Shown: positions 1-14,345, numbered from the stretch's first letter. The stretch is DNA of 64,000 nucleotides from Clonostachys chloroleuca (GCA_037952775.1 JBANAY010000003.1:4216001-4280000); one strand, 5' to 3'. Notes: a model not told the origin generated them from the letters alone. Made by a program: numbers and translations.

Positions 1-535
1 GACTGGGACAGTAGGATTATTACTTAATATACTAGGTATTAAGTTAAACTGCAGTAATAAATAGGGTTGAACTCTATTTTGGATTATAGCGGTACAGGGA
101 TATATTTTAACTATTAAGTTCCTTCTAGTAGCTCTAATAATTGATATTAACTGTTCTAATAATACTGGAAAAACTCTATTTATAGTAGTAGTAATATATA
201 GATATAAAGAAGTAGTAGCTATCCTAGTAAAAGAGATACAGGTAGATCTATATACTAGAGATAAGTATAGCAGGATAGTATTATTATAGGCTATAGTAAA
301 GGGTTATTAAGGTATAGTATATCTGCTTCTTAATATAGCTTAGTTAGATCCAGGATCTAGAGATCTAGAAGGTAGGATACTACTTACCTATACTGCTTAG
401 TATAGGTATACTGCTACTATATCTCTTCTTACTAATCTGGAAGGTATAGATATTAATAGCTAAGATTACTTAGGGCAGATACTATTATTCCTAGTTATTA
501 TTAATAGGTAGTATAATATAGTTTATTATCTTTAT

Positions 536-1003
536 AACCGAGCAGATATAGAACAGGGTATTATTAATTCTACTGAACAGACTTTACGAATAGCTACCCA
601 GGATAATAAGGATTGGATAATACTTATATTACTAGGATCTTTTAACTTATATACAGAGGAGCTACTACTACTTGTGGCCAGGGACTTTTTATATATTACT
701 AGCTTTATTATTATATTAATAGCTCTCTACTAGTAGATAAGTTTACTGATCTAGGTATTAGGAGCAGTTGCTCCTATCTAGAAGGATGGTAATAATTATA
801 TACTATACTAACTGTACTTTAAGCCTAAAGCTTAAGTATTAGAAGTAGTTCTATCTCTTTACTTAAGTAGAATATATTAATAGAATTCCTATACTCTTTA
901 GCTTTAGATTATTATATATCTGCCTTAGCAGTTATAGCTATTCTTTAATAGATTCAGCCACTGGTATTAAATATTATTATTTTAAATTAGCTCTGCCTAG
1001 TCT
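536..1003 (+). pseudogene. RIP-degraded ghost reading frame, unidentified
   Basis: One plus frame reads for about 155 codons with only TAG/TAA interruptions, which are explained by Gln or Trp codons hit by RIP; several CAG and TGG codons survive. The predicted product contains a Leu-rich stretch (IILILLGSFNLYTEELLLLV). No catalytic motif or family is recognised. It may be part of a transposon or of a duplicated gene family. The ends are approximate. Confidence 0.4.
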
Positions 1004-3147
1004 GCTTTAATATTATTAATAATAAATTTAATATTTAGTAGGATCTATTATAGTTAGATAGGCCCTAGGTTGATTTCTAGGATATAGTTATTATACTAAT
1101 TCTAGTATTGGTTGTCTAATTACTAGTAGTAATATTAAGGATATTAAGCTTATTAAGATTAGTTAGTACTTATATAAGCTGGTTATTAAGTAGGGGATAA
1201 ATTATATAGTATAGTATATCTAGGCGTTCTGGTTCTATTATATTATTAAGGAAAGCTATACTACCCTGCTTAGTAGCTAGGATATTATTACTTATACTTC
1301 TATTTGTAATAAATAATACTACTAGTAAGTAAGGTACTTATAGATAACTAGTCTTCTAGAAAGCTATTAGCCCTAGCGGTATAGGTATCTACTTCTACGG
1401 GGGGTAAGGATATTTAGGAGCGGATAGTAAGATTATATAACTATATACAGGCCTACCAGAGAAACTAGTACAGATTACTTTACAGATTATAATAAATCCC
1501 GGTTTCTAATTACTTCAAATTAGGTTATATATAGCTACTATCTACCTATAATAGACTAACTTTTAGAGTTAGAGAGTAGCTGAAAATAAGTAAGATTAAA
1601 TTATTTAATTAATTAATCTAATTCTAGCTAGTCTTAGCTAAAATCCTATCCCTAGAGCTTATCTGATTAGTAGTTAGGTTAGAATAAGAGGATAAGGATA
1701 TAGTATTCTGGGTATACTGGAAGCTTGCTGGAGATCTCCTTATAGTAAGTAGATAGGCTTGTTCCTATATATAATAAAATTAGCTTATAAAGCGCTAAGT
1801 AGATCTAGATTAAGATCGCTTATAATTATTACCAGAGAAGGGGGAATAATAAGCTACTAGAAGAGTTATAGTCCTAATATTAGTTATTTTATTATACTAT
1901 AATATAGATATTAGTATTAAAATAACTACTTATCTTATTACCTCTTTATATAAGACCTTTAATAGCTTTTATAATATTCTTATTTGTTCTGTTATGCTTT
2001 TAGGGTGAAATTAGGAGCTTAGCTATTATATAAACTGTATAAGTTGTTATTTAAAATACGAATAAAGGCTGTATTCTGGCCTGTATTTAATATACTTGAG
2101 CAGGAGTAATATAAATATTAGTAATATGAACTTAAGAGTTCAGAGATTGCTTATAAGTCTATAAAATAGTACTATCTTGTTCTTAGAGTCTAACTAATAA
2201 ACTTATACTGTTTTAGTTAGCTTGGGCTAATATATAAATACAGGGGTGTCTACTAGTTATACTGCTTTCTGAAGGGGAGTAAAGCTTATATACCCAGATG
2301 AACTTTATATAGTCTCTACCTAACTTGTCTGCTTCTCTTTTAGCTTCTAAATTTATTAGATAACCCTTACTACTAGTAGTATAAAATTTTCTGTTTCTGG
2401 CTTATTCCCCCTACTTATAACTCCTTGATTTATTCTAGCTAGTAGCTGCTAGTAATATATATAGCTCCTGTATATATACCTTGAGGTAATTTAATAAATA
2501 GGTATATATATATAATATTATATTTTGAAAATATATATATATATATATACTACTATATACCTGATTACTGAATAAATATAGGGTACCTTAGCTGTTCTAA
2601 AAATAGGATATATTTGGAGAGGATATACTACTCTGTATAAGGGTCTGATATATCCCCCATTTACTTTTAGATAGCTTTATTCCTACTAGTAGGCTCAGAG
2701 TAAAACTTATCTCTTAGACTCTTTATCTCGCTATAGAACTTACAGAGCTAGAAGTAAAGGCTAATAATATCCTCCAAAATATTAAACTATTATTTAGAAA
2801 TAATACTCTTCTTAGCTTTATTAAAAATTTATTTTAGAGGTACTTTAGGTTTAAATATATTTATAATACTAATCCAGAAGATATAGTTCCTGATTACTAT
2901 AAAATAGTATCTTGAGGTAAGATACTAATAGATATTAAGATATTCTACTAAGATTATAGTACTAATATAGATATATAATCCCTTATACCTATAGCTAGGT
3001 AAGTAAGATAAGCTGAAATCTATAGTACTAATTATATATATACTAGTATACTAACTAGTATAGATAACCTTAGTACTAGAAATAAGATCTATAATAAATA
3101 CAGTAACTTAGCTATCTTTTCCCCTACTAAAAACTATATCTATACGA

Positions 3148-4543
3148 GGGATAACTCTTTAGTATATAAACTTATTAATAAGAGGGCTAATAATAACTAT
3201 ACTCGAAGAATTACTATATATATATCAGAACCCTATAAGCTAGCTAAATAGTTTCTATATCTCTATTAAGATATAATTATTAGTTTCCTTAAATTATACT
3301 AGGAGTATCTAATTATTAATAGCCTTTTTAGTACTACTCTAAGGGAGACTATTACTTTCCTAGATAGTACTATATATCTACCCTATAAGTAGTAATAAGA
3401 TTATTATAATATCTTATAGGTATTAGGTAAAAATAATAGCCTGTATTCTCTATATTGAATTATAGCTGAAATTAGGTTATTATAATATTATACTAAGTTT
3501 CTAGAAGAAGTTTAACTTTAATATAGCTAAAAGTATAGTAAAAGTGTAAAAAACCTTGCTTATAAGGTATATATTTATTAAGTATTTCCTAATACTATAA
3601 CTAAGAGTCTGAAAATATATTATACGAACTTTAAATGCGATCTACAGTCTGCTAGATAGTAGGTATTAATAATTAATAGGTATAAAGGAAAGGGTAGAAC
3701 TAGTCTGGAAATAATCTTAGCAGCCTCCAAGAGCTTGATCTTATTTATATAAGTAAATCTAATAAAGTATCTTCAGGTCCTGAGCTAATTTTATAGTAAT
3801 AATAAATTGCAGGTAACTTATAAGGTACTGCTTAAGTAACTTTAAGAGTTTATAAATAATATACCTGTAATAGAGATTTGCTAAATACTTAACCTAGTTG
3901 TATAAGTATTACTATACTACTACAAGCTACTGGAGGAGCTAGACTGGAAATATATTTATAGAAATTTAGAACAAAGTATTAGAAATATAACTTAGTAGTT
4001 AGGGTTTAGAGTATAATTTTACTTCCTCTCTATTATCTTTATATCTATAGTTAAGATATATCTTAATACTACCTTAGTATACTTTGCCTCTAATTTATAG
4101 TATATTAAAATATTTATTAATAGCTAATATATAAGTTTCTTAAAGTAGACTAAGTACTAATCTAAGAGTAGTACTGTTTAGTATATTAAAGTAATATCTT
4201 AGTACCTTAATAAAGCGATAAGGTATATTATAACTAATAAGGAATAGATTAGATTAGGTAACTATTTGATTATATAATCTTACAAGCAGCTATTCAAGGA
4301 GATATTTTAAGAAACTATTTACTTACGACTGGAAAATATTAACTAATTTGTTAGGGTGTTTAGGTTGAATATCTAATATAAGACTATTAACTGGAGTATT
4401 AAAATTACTAGTAACTAAGTACTCCCTAATTTAATTTCTTGCCTTAAGTTATATTATAGTATATATACTAGTAATATATTATATTTATTATAGGTACTAG
4501 TAATCTCTGATTTTAGACTTCTGGTTTAGTTAGGAAGCTAGTA
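3148..4543 (+). pseudogene. Long RIP-degraded ghost ORF (~460 codons), unidentified
   Basis: A single plus frame can be followed without any frameshift for about 460 codons. Almost every stop in it is TAG or TAA at positions compatible with an original Gln or Trp. Such frame continuity inside RIPped DNA shows this was once a sizeable protein-coding gene of a repeated family. Visible fragments include DNSLVYKLINKRANN near the start and KYIYRNLEQSIRN in the middle. I do not recognise the family and see no RT, integrase or helicase signature. It may extend upstream towards 2,600, where the frame becomes unclear. Confidence 0.5.
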
Positions 4544-4879
4544 ACTTTCTGCTTTCTATATTTACTATTAGAATATTATAGAGTACTATTCTAGTTATCC
4601 TATACCTATATAAATTATAGAGGTAGTAAAGAAATATAAACTTAAGTTTAAAAATATAGAGGAGTTAGTATAAGTATTCTTATTATAATAGAAGTAAAAA
4701 TAGCTATATAGGTATATATCTATAGTATATATATATATATAATACCCAGATTTTTCCTTAGTCCTAAAAGATAGATAAATATATAATATACTAGTACTTC
4801 TAATAGGATAGTATATAATAGGACAGCTTTTCCAATAGGACAGTACAGGGTATACTAGCTCTTTTAGTATAATAGTATT

Positions 4880-5260
4880 TAATATCCTAGCTCTTTAATA
4901 TACTAACCTATCTGTATTCTAGCCCCTCTATATACTAGCCTATCTGATAGGATAGCCTATCTAGTAGGATAGTTTACCTGATAGGATAGTTTATTTAGTA
5001 GGTTAGCCTATCTAGTAGGTCAGCCTATAATAGGCTAACCTATATAATAGGCTAACCTATAATAGACCAGCCTATATAATAGACTAGCCTATAACAGGTT
5101 AATCTATATAATAAGCCAGCCTATAATAGACCAGCCTATATAATAGGCCAGCTTATAATAGATCAGTCTATATAATAGGCTAGCCTATAATAGACTAGCC
5201 TATATATTTAGCTAGCTTATAATAGGCTAAGCTATATAATAGGCTAACCTGTAGTAGATA
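4880..5260. repeat. Minisatellite, about 15-17 bp units
   Basis: Tandem units resembling TAGGCTAACCTATATAA alternate with a shorter TAGGCTAACCTATAA form, giving an approximate 32-bp dimer. The left third carries related units with CTATCTAGTAGGATAG. Units are degenerate, with CC/CT and GG/AG exchanges typical of RIP. Confidence 0.8.
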
Positions 5261-6379
5261 TAGTTAAAAGCTAGTTAATATTATATCTGCTATTTTAGTA
5301 GCTGGAGTAATATCCTTACTCAGTAATAGTACTCTTTTTAGTATATCTTTATAGAATAATGCCTAAGACTTAGCTAGTAATACCTTGATCTGTATATAAT
5401 TATAAAATATATCTGATAAGCTGATAGTATAACTGGAGGTAGCGGCGAAGGGCGGTACAGATATTAGTAAAGTTAAAGAAGCCTGCTGGAGCCTGGATAA
5501 TAATAAAGATACTAGTATAGTACTATCAGCTGGGATAGCTTGTTATAAGTACTGATATAGTAATATCTACTAGGAGGTAGTATAAGTTAAATATTATTAA
5601 TATTCTGCTTTAGGTACTTTTTCAGCCTATCTCTTTAATAGGGATAGAAAAGATAGGTTTTAGGCTGGGGTTATATAGTATAGGGAGTTTGGCGAGGTAT
5701 AAGTAGATGTAGCTAGTATTAGTAATACTTTTAATATAGTCTTCTAGGAATTAGCAGTTAGGAAAGATAATAGGTTAAGTGGAGTATATTATATTAGCTA
5801 CTACCGGTAAAGGTATGGCTAAATTAGGATTTAATTGCCCTCCGCTTAGTTAAGATACTTATATAATTATATCCCTAGTTATATCTAGTACTAGATATTT
5901 CCTGGCCTAGAGGTATAATAGTCTTATTATTTTATTTTTATTTATACTATATCTTATATATACCTAGACCTGATCTATTCTATTATTACTTATTTATAAG
6001 CTGTTATATATAAGCTTATCCTACTTATTTCTCCTCTTATTACTAATTCTAAAATAAGTAATTATATTACTTATTCTATTTATAATTTAATAGGTAGGAG
6101 TAATTATACTTATATATATCCCTAACTCCTATTATATATATATTACTATTTCAGTTAAGATATTAAATAGCCTAAGATATCCTTATATTTAGATTTATAA
6201 ATATAGATATATAAGCGCTAGAAAAGGCTTCTTATATATATACTGTAAATAGCTTGGCTATTCAGCTATTCTTAGCTCTATACTAGAAGTATACTATATA
6301 TATTATTCCTTAGTTAATATCTAAATACTTACCTTAGGCTAGAAACTGCAGCTCGAGTGTAAAATATACAGTATTTTAT

Positions 6380-6750
6380 TAGGTTACTAGCTGTCTTTAT
6401 ATATACCAGCTGTCTACAGATATATCAGCTATCCTTATATATACCGGCTGTCTACAGATATATTAGCTATCCTTATATATACTGAATATCCTCGGATATA
6501 TCAGCTGTTTATAGATATATTAGCTATCCTTATATATACTGAATATCTACAGATATATTAGCTATCTATAGATATATTAGCTGTCCTCGGATATACTAGC
6601 TGTTCTTATATATACTAACTGTCCTTATATACACCAGCTGTCCTTATATATACTGGCCGTCCGTATATATATCAGCTGTCCTTATATATACTGAATATCC
6701 TTATATATACTGAATATCCTTATATATACTAGCTATCCTTGGATATACTT
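6380..6750. repeat. Minisatellite, about 19 bp units
   Basis: Tandem units of the form CAGCTGTCCTTATATATAC alternate with a variant containing CTACAGATATAT. The palindrome CAGCTG recurs, often reduced to TAGCTA by RIP-type changes. Confidence 0.8.
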
Positions 6751-8414
6751 TAATAACTATTAAAATACTTTAATTATTATCTTCTATACTTATATCTGCA
6801 ATAATAATAAAGCTAGTAGAGATAGCTAGTAATTATAATATATTTTGCTTAGATATAGGAGCTGGCTGGTTGGATGAATAAGTTTGGTGGAAACTAGTGG
6901 TACAGGTAGTAGCTGAAAAGATTGCTATAGCAGCTTATAGATAGTCTAAGGAAAAGAGATTAAGGAATAGGGAAGGTAGGTAGTTTAAATATATATAAAT
7001 ATTAGATAAGATAACTAGACTAGTTTGTACTGTATTATATAGTTGTATTATATATATATAACTACCTCCTACCAGATATATAAGCTTGTGGGCTGATTTA
7101 ATATAAAACTTATAATAGCAGAGGCGCCTGTTCTGGATGGGAAAAATATTCTTTGAATTTAGGGCTAGCTCCCTTTCTTTGTAGTTATAGTAGTTTTAAA
7201 TAGTAAAAATAGTATGAGTATTAGTAATATAAACTAGAGTTTAAAAACCTGTCCAGGAGCCTAGGAAATAGTACTATCCTTATTCTTAGAGCCTAACTAA
7301 TAAACTTAATAAGTCTAATAAACTGTAGGTCTTAAGCTGCCTGGGCTAGTTTGCTAATATAGGGATACAGATCGTATACCTTCTGAAGTAGGGATAAACT
7401 TTATATATAGTCTACTAACTAAATATTACTTACCTGACTGACCCCTCTGGCCCCTAAATTTGTCTAGTAATATATAAAATTTCTTAGCTTAATACTCTAC
7501 TTAGGACTTATTGCCTTACTGCTAATAAGCTCTAATCCTTATACTACTTAATAAGTTTAGAATAAGAGAAATTATTAAATTAATAATAAAACTTCTTATT
7601 ACCTTTAGATTATATCTATATTCCTAGTACTTAGATAACTTTATAAAGCTGCTGTATTATACAGCTGTAGTATTTATTATAAGGAAGAGTAACTGGTTAG
7701 AGAGGTAGTATAGCTCTAGCAACAGTATTATAAAATTAATCCTGTATAAATATTACCAGATGCCTTAGAAATAGTATATTTCAGTATAGGTTTAATACAG
7801 TTAATATTAAAATCAGTAGTTGTACCTATGGGTATACTGTAAGGAATCCTTCTATAGGGAGTTATAGCTTTTTCTAAGTATAGTATACTGATAATATAAT
7901 AGTTAGATCCTATTTATCTTTGCTATTAATTAAAATATTAAATAGAGGCTACTCAGTATACTATAGCTTCTGCTTATTATATTATATAAGATATATAAGG
8001 AGGGACCCTGTATTTAAAGCTATATACTGCAGTATCCTACCTGTTTTAGTAGTTAATTACTAATACTAGCTCTGCTATAAAAATAGAAAAATATAACTCC
8101 GAATAACTTTATAAGTAAGTTATTAGTAAGTTAAAATCTATAGAGCTCCTTTATAGCTAATTTCTTCTTTAAATATAACTATCTACTAGTACTTACTCTT
8201 TTTTTATATTACTTATAAGTATAATATAGGACCCTTACTAATATAAGTACTATATATCTTCAGTACTATACTTCTTAAGTACTATCTATAGTCTCTATAT
8301 AATACTATATCCTTTGAGCACTATATCTCCTAGTACTATTTATAGCCTATAAGTAGTACTACAGGCGCCTAGAGTACTATACCTCTTAGTACTATTTATA
8401 ACCTATTTATAGTA

Positions 8415-8797
8415 TATATATCTATCTGTCTATAGTACTAACCCTTATAGTACTAATCTTCTATAGTACTATTTATCTATAGTACTAATCTTCTAAAGTA
8501 CTAACCCTCTATAATACTAACCCTCTATAGTACTAACCCTCTATAGTACTAATTCTCTATAGTACTAACCCTTTATAGTACTAAATCTCTATAGTACTAA
8601 CTCTCTATAGTACTAACCCTCTATAGTATTAACCCTCTATAGTACTAACCCTCTATAGTACTAATCTACTATAGTACTAACCCTTTATAGTACTAACCCT
8701 CTATAGTACTAACCCTCTATAGTATTAACTCTCTATAGTACTAACCCTCTATAGTACTAACCCTCTATAGTACTAACTCTCTATAGTACTAACCCCT
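8415..8797. repeat. 16-bp minisatellite (CTATAGTACTAACCCT)
   Basis: About 22 head-to-tail copies of a 16-bp unit containing the palindrome TAGTACTA. Unit length is very constant and most differences are single-base. The AACCCT part resembles a telomere hexamer, but the 16-bp unit is not a telomere repeat. Confidence 0.9.
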
Positions 8798-8819
8798 ATA
8801 AAATTATATTTCCCTACTA

Positions 8820-8945
8820 CTATACTCTTTAGTACTATATCTCCTATCTCTTTAGTATTATATCTACTGCCTCTTTAGTACTATACCTACTGCCTCTCTA
8901 GTACTATACCTACTGTCTCTCTAGTACTATACCTCTTACCTTACT
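8820..8945. repeat. Short tandem repeat with TAGTACTATACC core
   Basis: Five or six units of about 22-23 bp share CTCTTTAGTACTATACC. They use the same TAGTACTA-like core as the neighbouring 16-bp array but with a different period, so they are probably a diverged derivative. Confidence 0.65.
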
Positions 8946-9509
8946 AGTATTATTTATAGCTTCTTTTAAGTTCTATACTTTATTACTATAAAATAGATAA
9001 AATATAATATAGGTACCTATAGTACAGGCTAGTAATAGCTCTTAGTTAATTAATTTAGGGGTATATAAACTGTATATACTAAGTTATATATAAGATCTAC
9101 TATATATACAGGATATACTAGATAAGACTATATAAAGTTATATATAAGAATAGCTAATTACTTATATATATAAAGTAAATCCCTATCTATAATAATACTT
9201 TTCCTATTCAGTATATTATATAAAGTATTACTATAATATAAGTTAGTATTATACTGAACCCTTACTAGTATTATTATTAGCTCTAAATACTATCTCCAGC
9301 TTTTATCTTTTTTTTACTAATTATATATTAGCGAACTATAGTAAATCCCCTTAAAACAGTCTAAGTTTTAGGTCTTATATTTAGGTAATAATAGTTATTA
9401 TAAAGCTAAGCAGTCTCTTGCCGGTAGTATAATATTATATTATATAAATACTCCTTCTACTCCAGCCAGATTATATAAGAAACCTAGCTCTAGCTAGTAC
9501 TTAATACTG

Positions 9510-11950
9510 TGAGGACAAGATACTGCCTTAATCTTCCTATTTGTATCTTGAATATACTGTTGCTTATTAGGCTCTAGGGCGGCCAGCTGGTATCAGGGTA
9601 GCGAGAGAAGCTGTAAGCGCTTGAAATTAATAATTATTATCTCTCGAGTTTCTGGGTTAAAGAGTATATTTTCCTAACATATATCTATATATACTATCCC
9701 TTCTTAATAGATAGCTTTTATAGACTGTATTACTATTTTTATTAGAGAGGCCTTATTAGGATCTATTATATTAATATCTCTTAAACTAATATCTCCCTAG
9801 GATATAAATAATAGGTAAACTACCTTAATATGGAAATTATAGTAGTATATCCTGCTGAGGGTACTGAGGTTAATAGTACCGAGGAAGATAGGTATATGGG
9901 TCCCTTATACCCCCTTAAGTTACTTATAGATTAAAGCTTTATACTTTAGATCTAATATAAAAGCCTTTACTATACTTTTACTAATAAAGGTATATCTATA
10001 TATAAGTAAAGTAATCTTAAAGAGAGCCCTATAAGTACTAGTAATATCTAATAATATAATTCCAGAGTTAAGTATTTATTTTAGCTGCTTAGAAAGCAGC
10101 TCGAGGAAGTTAATATATATAATAGGATAGTATTTAGAGTAATTCATCTTATAATTCTGAGTTCTATAGAGGGTAAAATTTAGATAATTAGTATTAAGTA
10201 TATAACCTCTTACTAGGTCTAGCAGATACCTCTGTATATAGAACTAAATAGCTTAATTACTGCCTTTATTGCTGTTTATACTATTGCCTTAACTGCTTTC
10301 TATAGTAGCCTGCTTGGTAATCTGCTAGCTCTGCTGAGTTCCCTTGTTCTACTCTAGTTATTACTGCTCTGCTGGATTAGTACTAGGCAGGTAATTTAAA
10401 CCCCTACTGTTATTAGGTTTATTATTCCTTTACTATCTTATAGGAAGTATTCCTCTAGATCCAGTATTTTTTTTCAGCTTGTACCTCTAGCTTTTTACTG
10501 TTTAATTAATAGTACTATAAGTTGTAGGAGTAAAGGCAGGTGATCTCGGTAAGGCCTCTTGCGGATCCTTGGAAATTATACTTACTGTACGCTGGAAGTC
10601 TACTTTCTACTATCTCAGCCTACTAATAACCTCCTGGCGCCTGTCTTAGCTGATGTATATATAATTACTAAGTGCTAAGAGATAGAAGGCTAGGTACTAA
10701 GAAATAGCTGTATATAAACGGAACTGTCTATATGCTTCTACCTCCGGACCAGGTTCTGCCAGGTGGTAGTAGAGAACCTCGGGAGATCTCTAATTAATCT
10801 TGAGAAATATAATAGCCTTGTCGGTTGTTAAGAGGCTATAAGCTAGGCTACCCTTGATTATGTAGTAGTAGGTCTGTATAATAGCGGCGGCGGTCAGCTC
10901 CTTGGCGTAATATATAAACTTGGCTTCTGCCTCTGTTAGGATCTTATTCTTGCAGATAATGTCTTGGAAGATGTGTATATTGTGTAAGCCTTTCCAGAGC
11001 TGTGGAAGGGTGAGCTTGTAGGGTGGCTTATATTCAGTGATTGTAATAACGGACTGCTTTCCCAGGCTAGTCTCCTCCTTGTAGCGATAGATACAGATTT
11101 AGTTAGTATTTAGCTTCGCAGGGTTGCGGATAAGATCTGGTGTCCTCGGACGCTGTGACTCTGGCTCTAGCTCCTCTGAGTCCTGCTGTAGCAGTAGGAG
11201 TAGCTGCTGGCGTTCTCGTTCGATGACTTTATAGGCTATATCACTAATCGCTTTAAGGTAGTTCTCAAACTTAATACTAGACCTAATATTTAACTACTGT
11301 TAAAAGTCCTTAGATTTACTGAGTTTATATATGATATACTTAACCTGCTCCTCTATATAATTATGCAGAAAATTCTATAGTATTTTCTCGTCTGTAATAG
11401 GAGCTGCTGATACTTTATTACTAAGTATCGCCAGGTAGGCTCGATTATTAAAGAGTTATTTCTCTACTGAAAAGAAGGAGTAGATAATAGTCAGTATCTT
11501 ACCCTGCTTATTAAAAAAGCTAGTCTACTGCTTAAGATTCTCCAGAATAAGCTTATAATAGGTACGGATACTACTGGTAGTAGTCTTAGATGGGTTGCTT
11601 TTAACTGTAAGGCGTGTGTATATGAGATTGTAGCAGGCCTCCAAATACTTATCTAGGGTTGTTGGTCGGGTCTGTTCCCTCTCCTGATCCCGTTCGATTG
11701 CTGCTTGGTCCTGTTCGATTGCTACTTGATCTCTTTCGGTTTCTACTCGATTGGCTTGCTCCTTCTTCTGGTTGGCTTGCTCCTTCTCCTGGTTAGCTCG
11801 CTCCTTCTCCTGGTTGGCTTGCTCCTTCTCCTGGTTGGCTCGCTCCTCCTCTTGTGCAGCTTTCTCCTCTGCCTTTCGTAGAAGCTGTAGTAACTTATCT
11901 GTATCCGTCGGGGTACTTATACTGGTATTCGAGTATATTAAAAATCGAAT
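9510..11950 (-). pseudogene. RIP-damaged coiled-coil / kinase-like fungal protein gene
   Basis: On the minus strand a frame starts near 11,950. It encodes a heptad-like segment of repeated QANQEKE units (about 11,740-11,890), then a helical region, then a conserved fungal block (about 10,750-11,160) containing the motifs EYKPPYKLT and LTAAAIIQTYYYIIKG and ending in EVLYYHLAEPGPEVEA. The C-terminal part (9,540-10,150) resembles a protein-kinase-like fold: EGIVYIDIC..NILFNPETREIIIINF corresponds to the HxD..N catalytic loop and DFE/DFG segment with His to Tyr and Asp to Asn RIP changes. Fungal genomes carry many members of this architecture; its biological role is uncertain. Scattered TAA/TAG codons make it non-functional. 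It is less mutated than its surroundings, especially between 10,500 and 11,900. Confidence 0.7.
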
Positions 11951-14131
11951 AATATATTAGTACTAGAGAAGGAAAGTTAGTTTACTATTATTAGAGGCCT
12001 AACTTTAAGAGTTAAGAGGTAATGAAGTGTTTACTAGTAGCGATAGTATTGTATTGCCTGGGTTGATATATTATAACTGGGCTGTAAGAGTTACTGATAT
12101 AGCGACCAGAAGTTTATATAGGCTTAAATTTATAGGGTCCTAAATTGAAGAAGAGTAGAAAGTGAACAGTTATAGTCTGTTTATTATATTATAACTAAAG
12201 GGGGAACCTGGTGAATAGCCTAGGTAACTAAAGAGGCTATAGTATACTTATAAAAGGTATAGTATACTCTAAGTGTAACTTAGTTATTAAGTAGCGAGCA
12301 GCTGAGGTTTAATACAACGAGCTAGGGCTGCCTAATACTGTTTCAGAAGTATCTATTATAGTTAGGTTTTTTTATCTAAGCCTTATCTTACTATAACTTA
12401 CTGCTTATTAATCTTAATATTAGTATTATATTAGCCTATACCTATATTACTTATTATCTTGCTCTACTAATAATAGGATCTGGTAAATAGCTGAGAGGAT
12501 TATTAATCCGGTCTATCTACTCTAGTACTACTATAATATAGTTTTAAAGGTTTTTATCTTTAAAAGCGTATAGAGAAAGGTAGACTGAATGGAAGTCTAA
12601 GATAGTTTTTAATCCCCTTACTTTTACTCTTTAGTTAGCTAGTAAGCTCCTATATCCAGAATAAGACCCTTAAGTATTTATAGTCTGACTACTAATCCGG
12701 CTACTAGTAGCAGACTAATTATATATAATCTATATATATAGAACGGCTAGAAAACTGTTAGTTAATTAGCTAGTATTATAGAAATAATATATTACTAATA
12801 GCTCTTTATAAGATAGTATTTTAACTTTCTTACTATCCCTTAAAATATAAACTTTATATAAGTTTTAATTAATATAATAAATAAAAAATCTATTTAATAA
12901 TTTATACTTTTAGTTGGATAATAGCTTTTCCTTCCTGTACTGGGAGATATAAACCTATAGTCTATATTAGAATATCCTAGCTGAGGTAGAGAGCCTTATT
13001 ATTCTTAAAGGTATACTACAGGTATAGTAGTAGGATCTTATTCTTCTTCCGGAAGTATGCTAGGATTATGGTATTAGTCTTCTAATACTGAGGTAAGTAG
13101 GCAGATAGCGTTTAGTTAGTAGTCTTTTTTATCTATTTGTACTGCTGAAGGGTATGCTTAATAAATAAATTCCCTACCTTAAAATATTTTTATCCGGAGT
13201 AACTCTAGTATAACTTACCTCCTAGTACTTATTTATATCTTAGTTAGATACTATTTTAATACCTAAGAAGGCTAGGTAAGGAAAGTATATAGAATAATTA
13301 AAGATATTGTAAGCTGGGTATATATTCTTATTTCGGTAAGTATATAGAGGTAGGGAAATAAGTATAATAATCAGACTCTAGATATTAATAGGAGCAGCTA
13401 TAATAGTGGAAAAGTATTAAAAGTTTTTAGGATATAAGTTAAAGAGAATATACTTAAGTATAATATAAGCTAAGTTCCCTGTCCCTTTAGCTTATAATAA
13501 GGCAGATTAAAAGTAATTAAATAGAATCAGGGCTACTTATACCTACTTTTAGCTATAGGATTATTCTGGGTATCTGAAAGAGTTCCTATATATTTACTAG
13601 GCGAACGAACTATATAAGAGCTTCCTGGCTATAAATAATAGCTACTAATTTATAGGGATCTGATTTAGTATATTAAGTATATAATAGAAGAATATATAAT
13701 ATATTCTTTTTTAATAAAAGATCTTTAAGTTAAAAATATTACTTCTTAAGAAAATAGGAGCTTTAGTATTTAATTATAGAAGTCTCCTAGGATCTTTTCT
13801 ATTTCTAACTTTCTTAAGATAACTGTATAATAGTATTTCTAATAAATATTATATATCCTATACTTAGAGTATACTTTGATATTTCTGGGAAATAGTACTC
13901 TATCTAGCAGTATAAGACTAGTAGATATACTGGTATAATCTGTAAAGTTAATATATAAATAATAGTAGTATTTACTTAATAGTCTTACTGTACTGGGTCT
14001 ATTAATATATAATTTAAAGTTATATTTTATAGAGGCTCTAAGTAATAGAAAGTCTTTAAGTAATAGGAAGGCTTAAATTTTAAGTAATATAATATAGTAC
14101 TTCCTATTTATTATATAACTTTTTAATATAA

Positions 14132-14345
14132 GATGTTTTAGTATAAGATAGTTTAGTATAAGATGGTTTAGTATAAGATAGTTTGGTATAAGATAGTTTA
14201 GTATAAGATAGTTTAGTATAAGATAGTTTAGTATGAGATAGTTTAGTATGAGATGGTTTAGTATAGAATAGTTTAGTATAATATATTTTGGTATAAGATA
14301 CTTTGGTATAAGATATTTTAGTATAAGATACTTTTATATAAGATG
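14132..14345. repeat. 16-bp minisatellite (AGTATAAGATAGTTT family)
   Basis: About 13 tandem units of roughly 16 bp, consensus TAGTATAAGATAGTTT, with a few G variants (GATGG, TATGAGAT). It is a third array with this period in the left part of the window, but its sequence is different. Confidence 0.85.

Noticed and set aside
8415..8797. Possible internal telomeric repeat (AACCCT within units)
   Set aside because: The unit is 16 bp with a TAGTACTA core and does not reduce to a 6-bp telomere repeat.
4880..8945. CRISPR-like regularly spaced repeats
   Set aside because: Units are directly tandem without unique spacers, and the sequence is eukaryotic.
11751..11960. 69-codon plus-strand ORF rich in Ser/Trp/Leu repeats
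   Set aside because: It is the antisense shadow of the QANQEKE coiled-coil repeat of the minus-strand kinase-like pseudogene.
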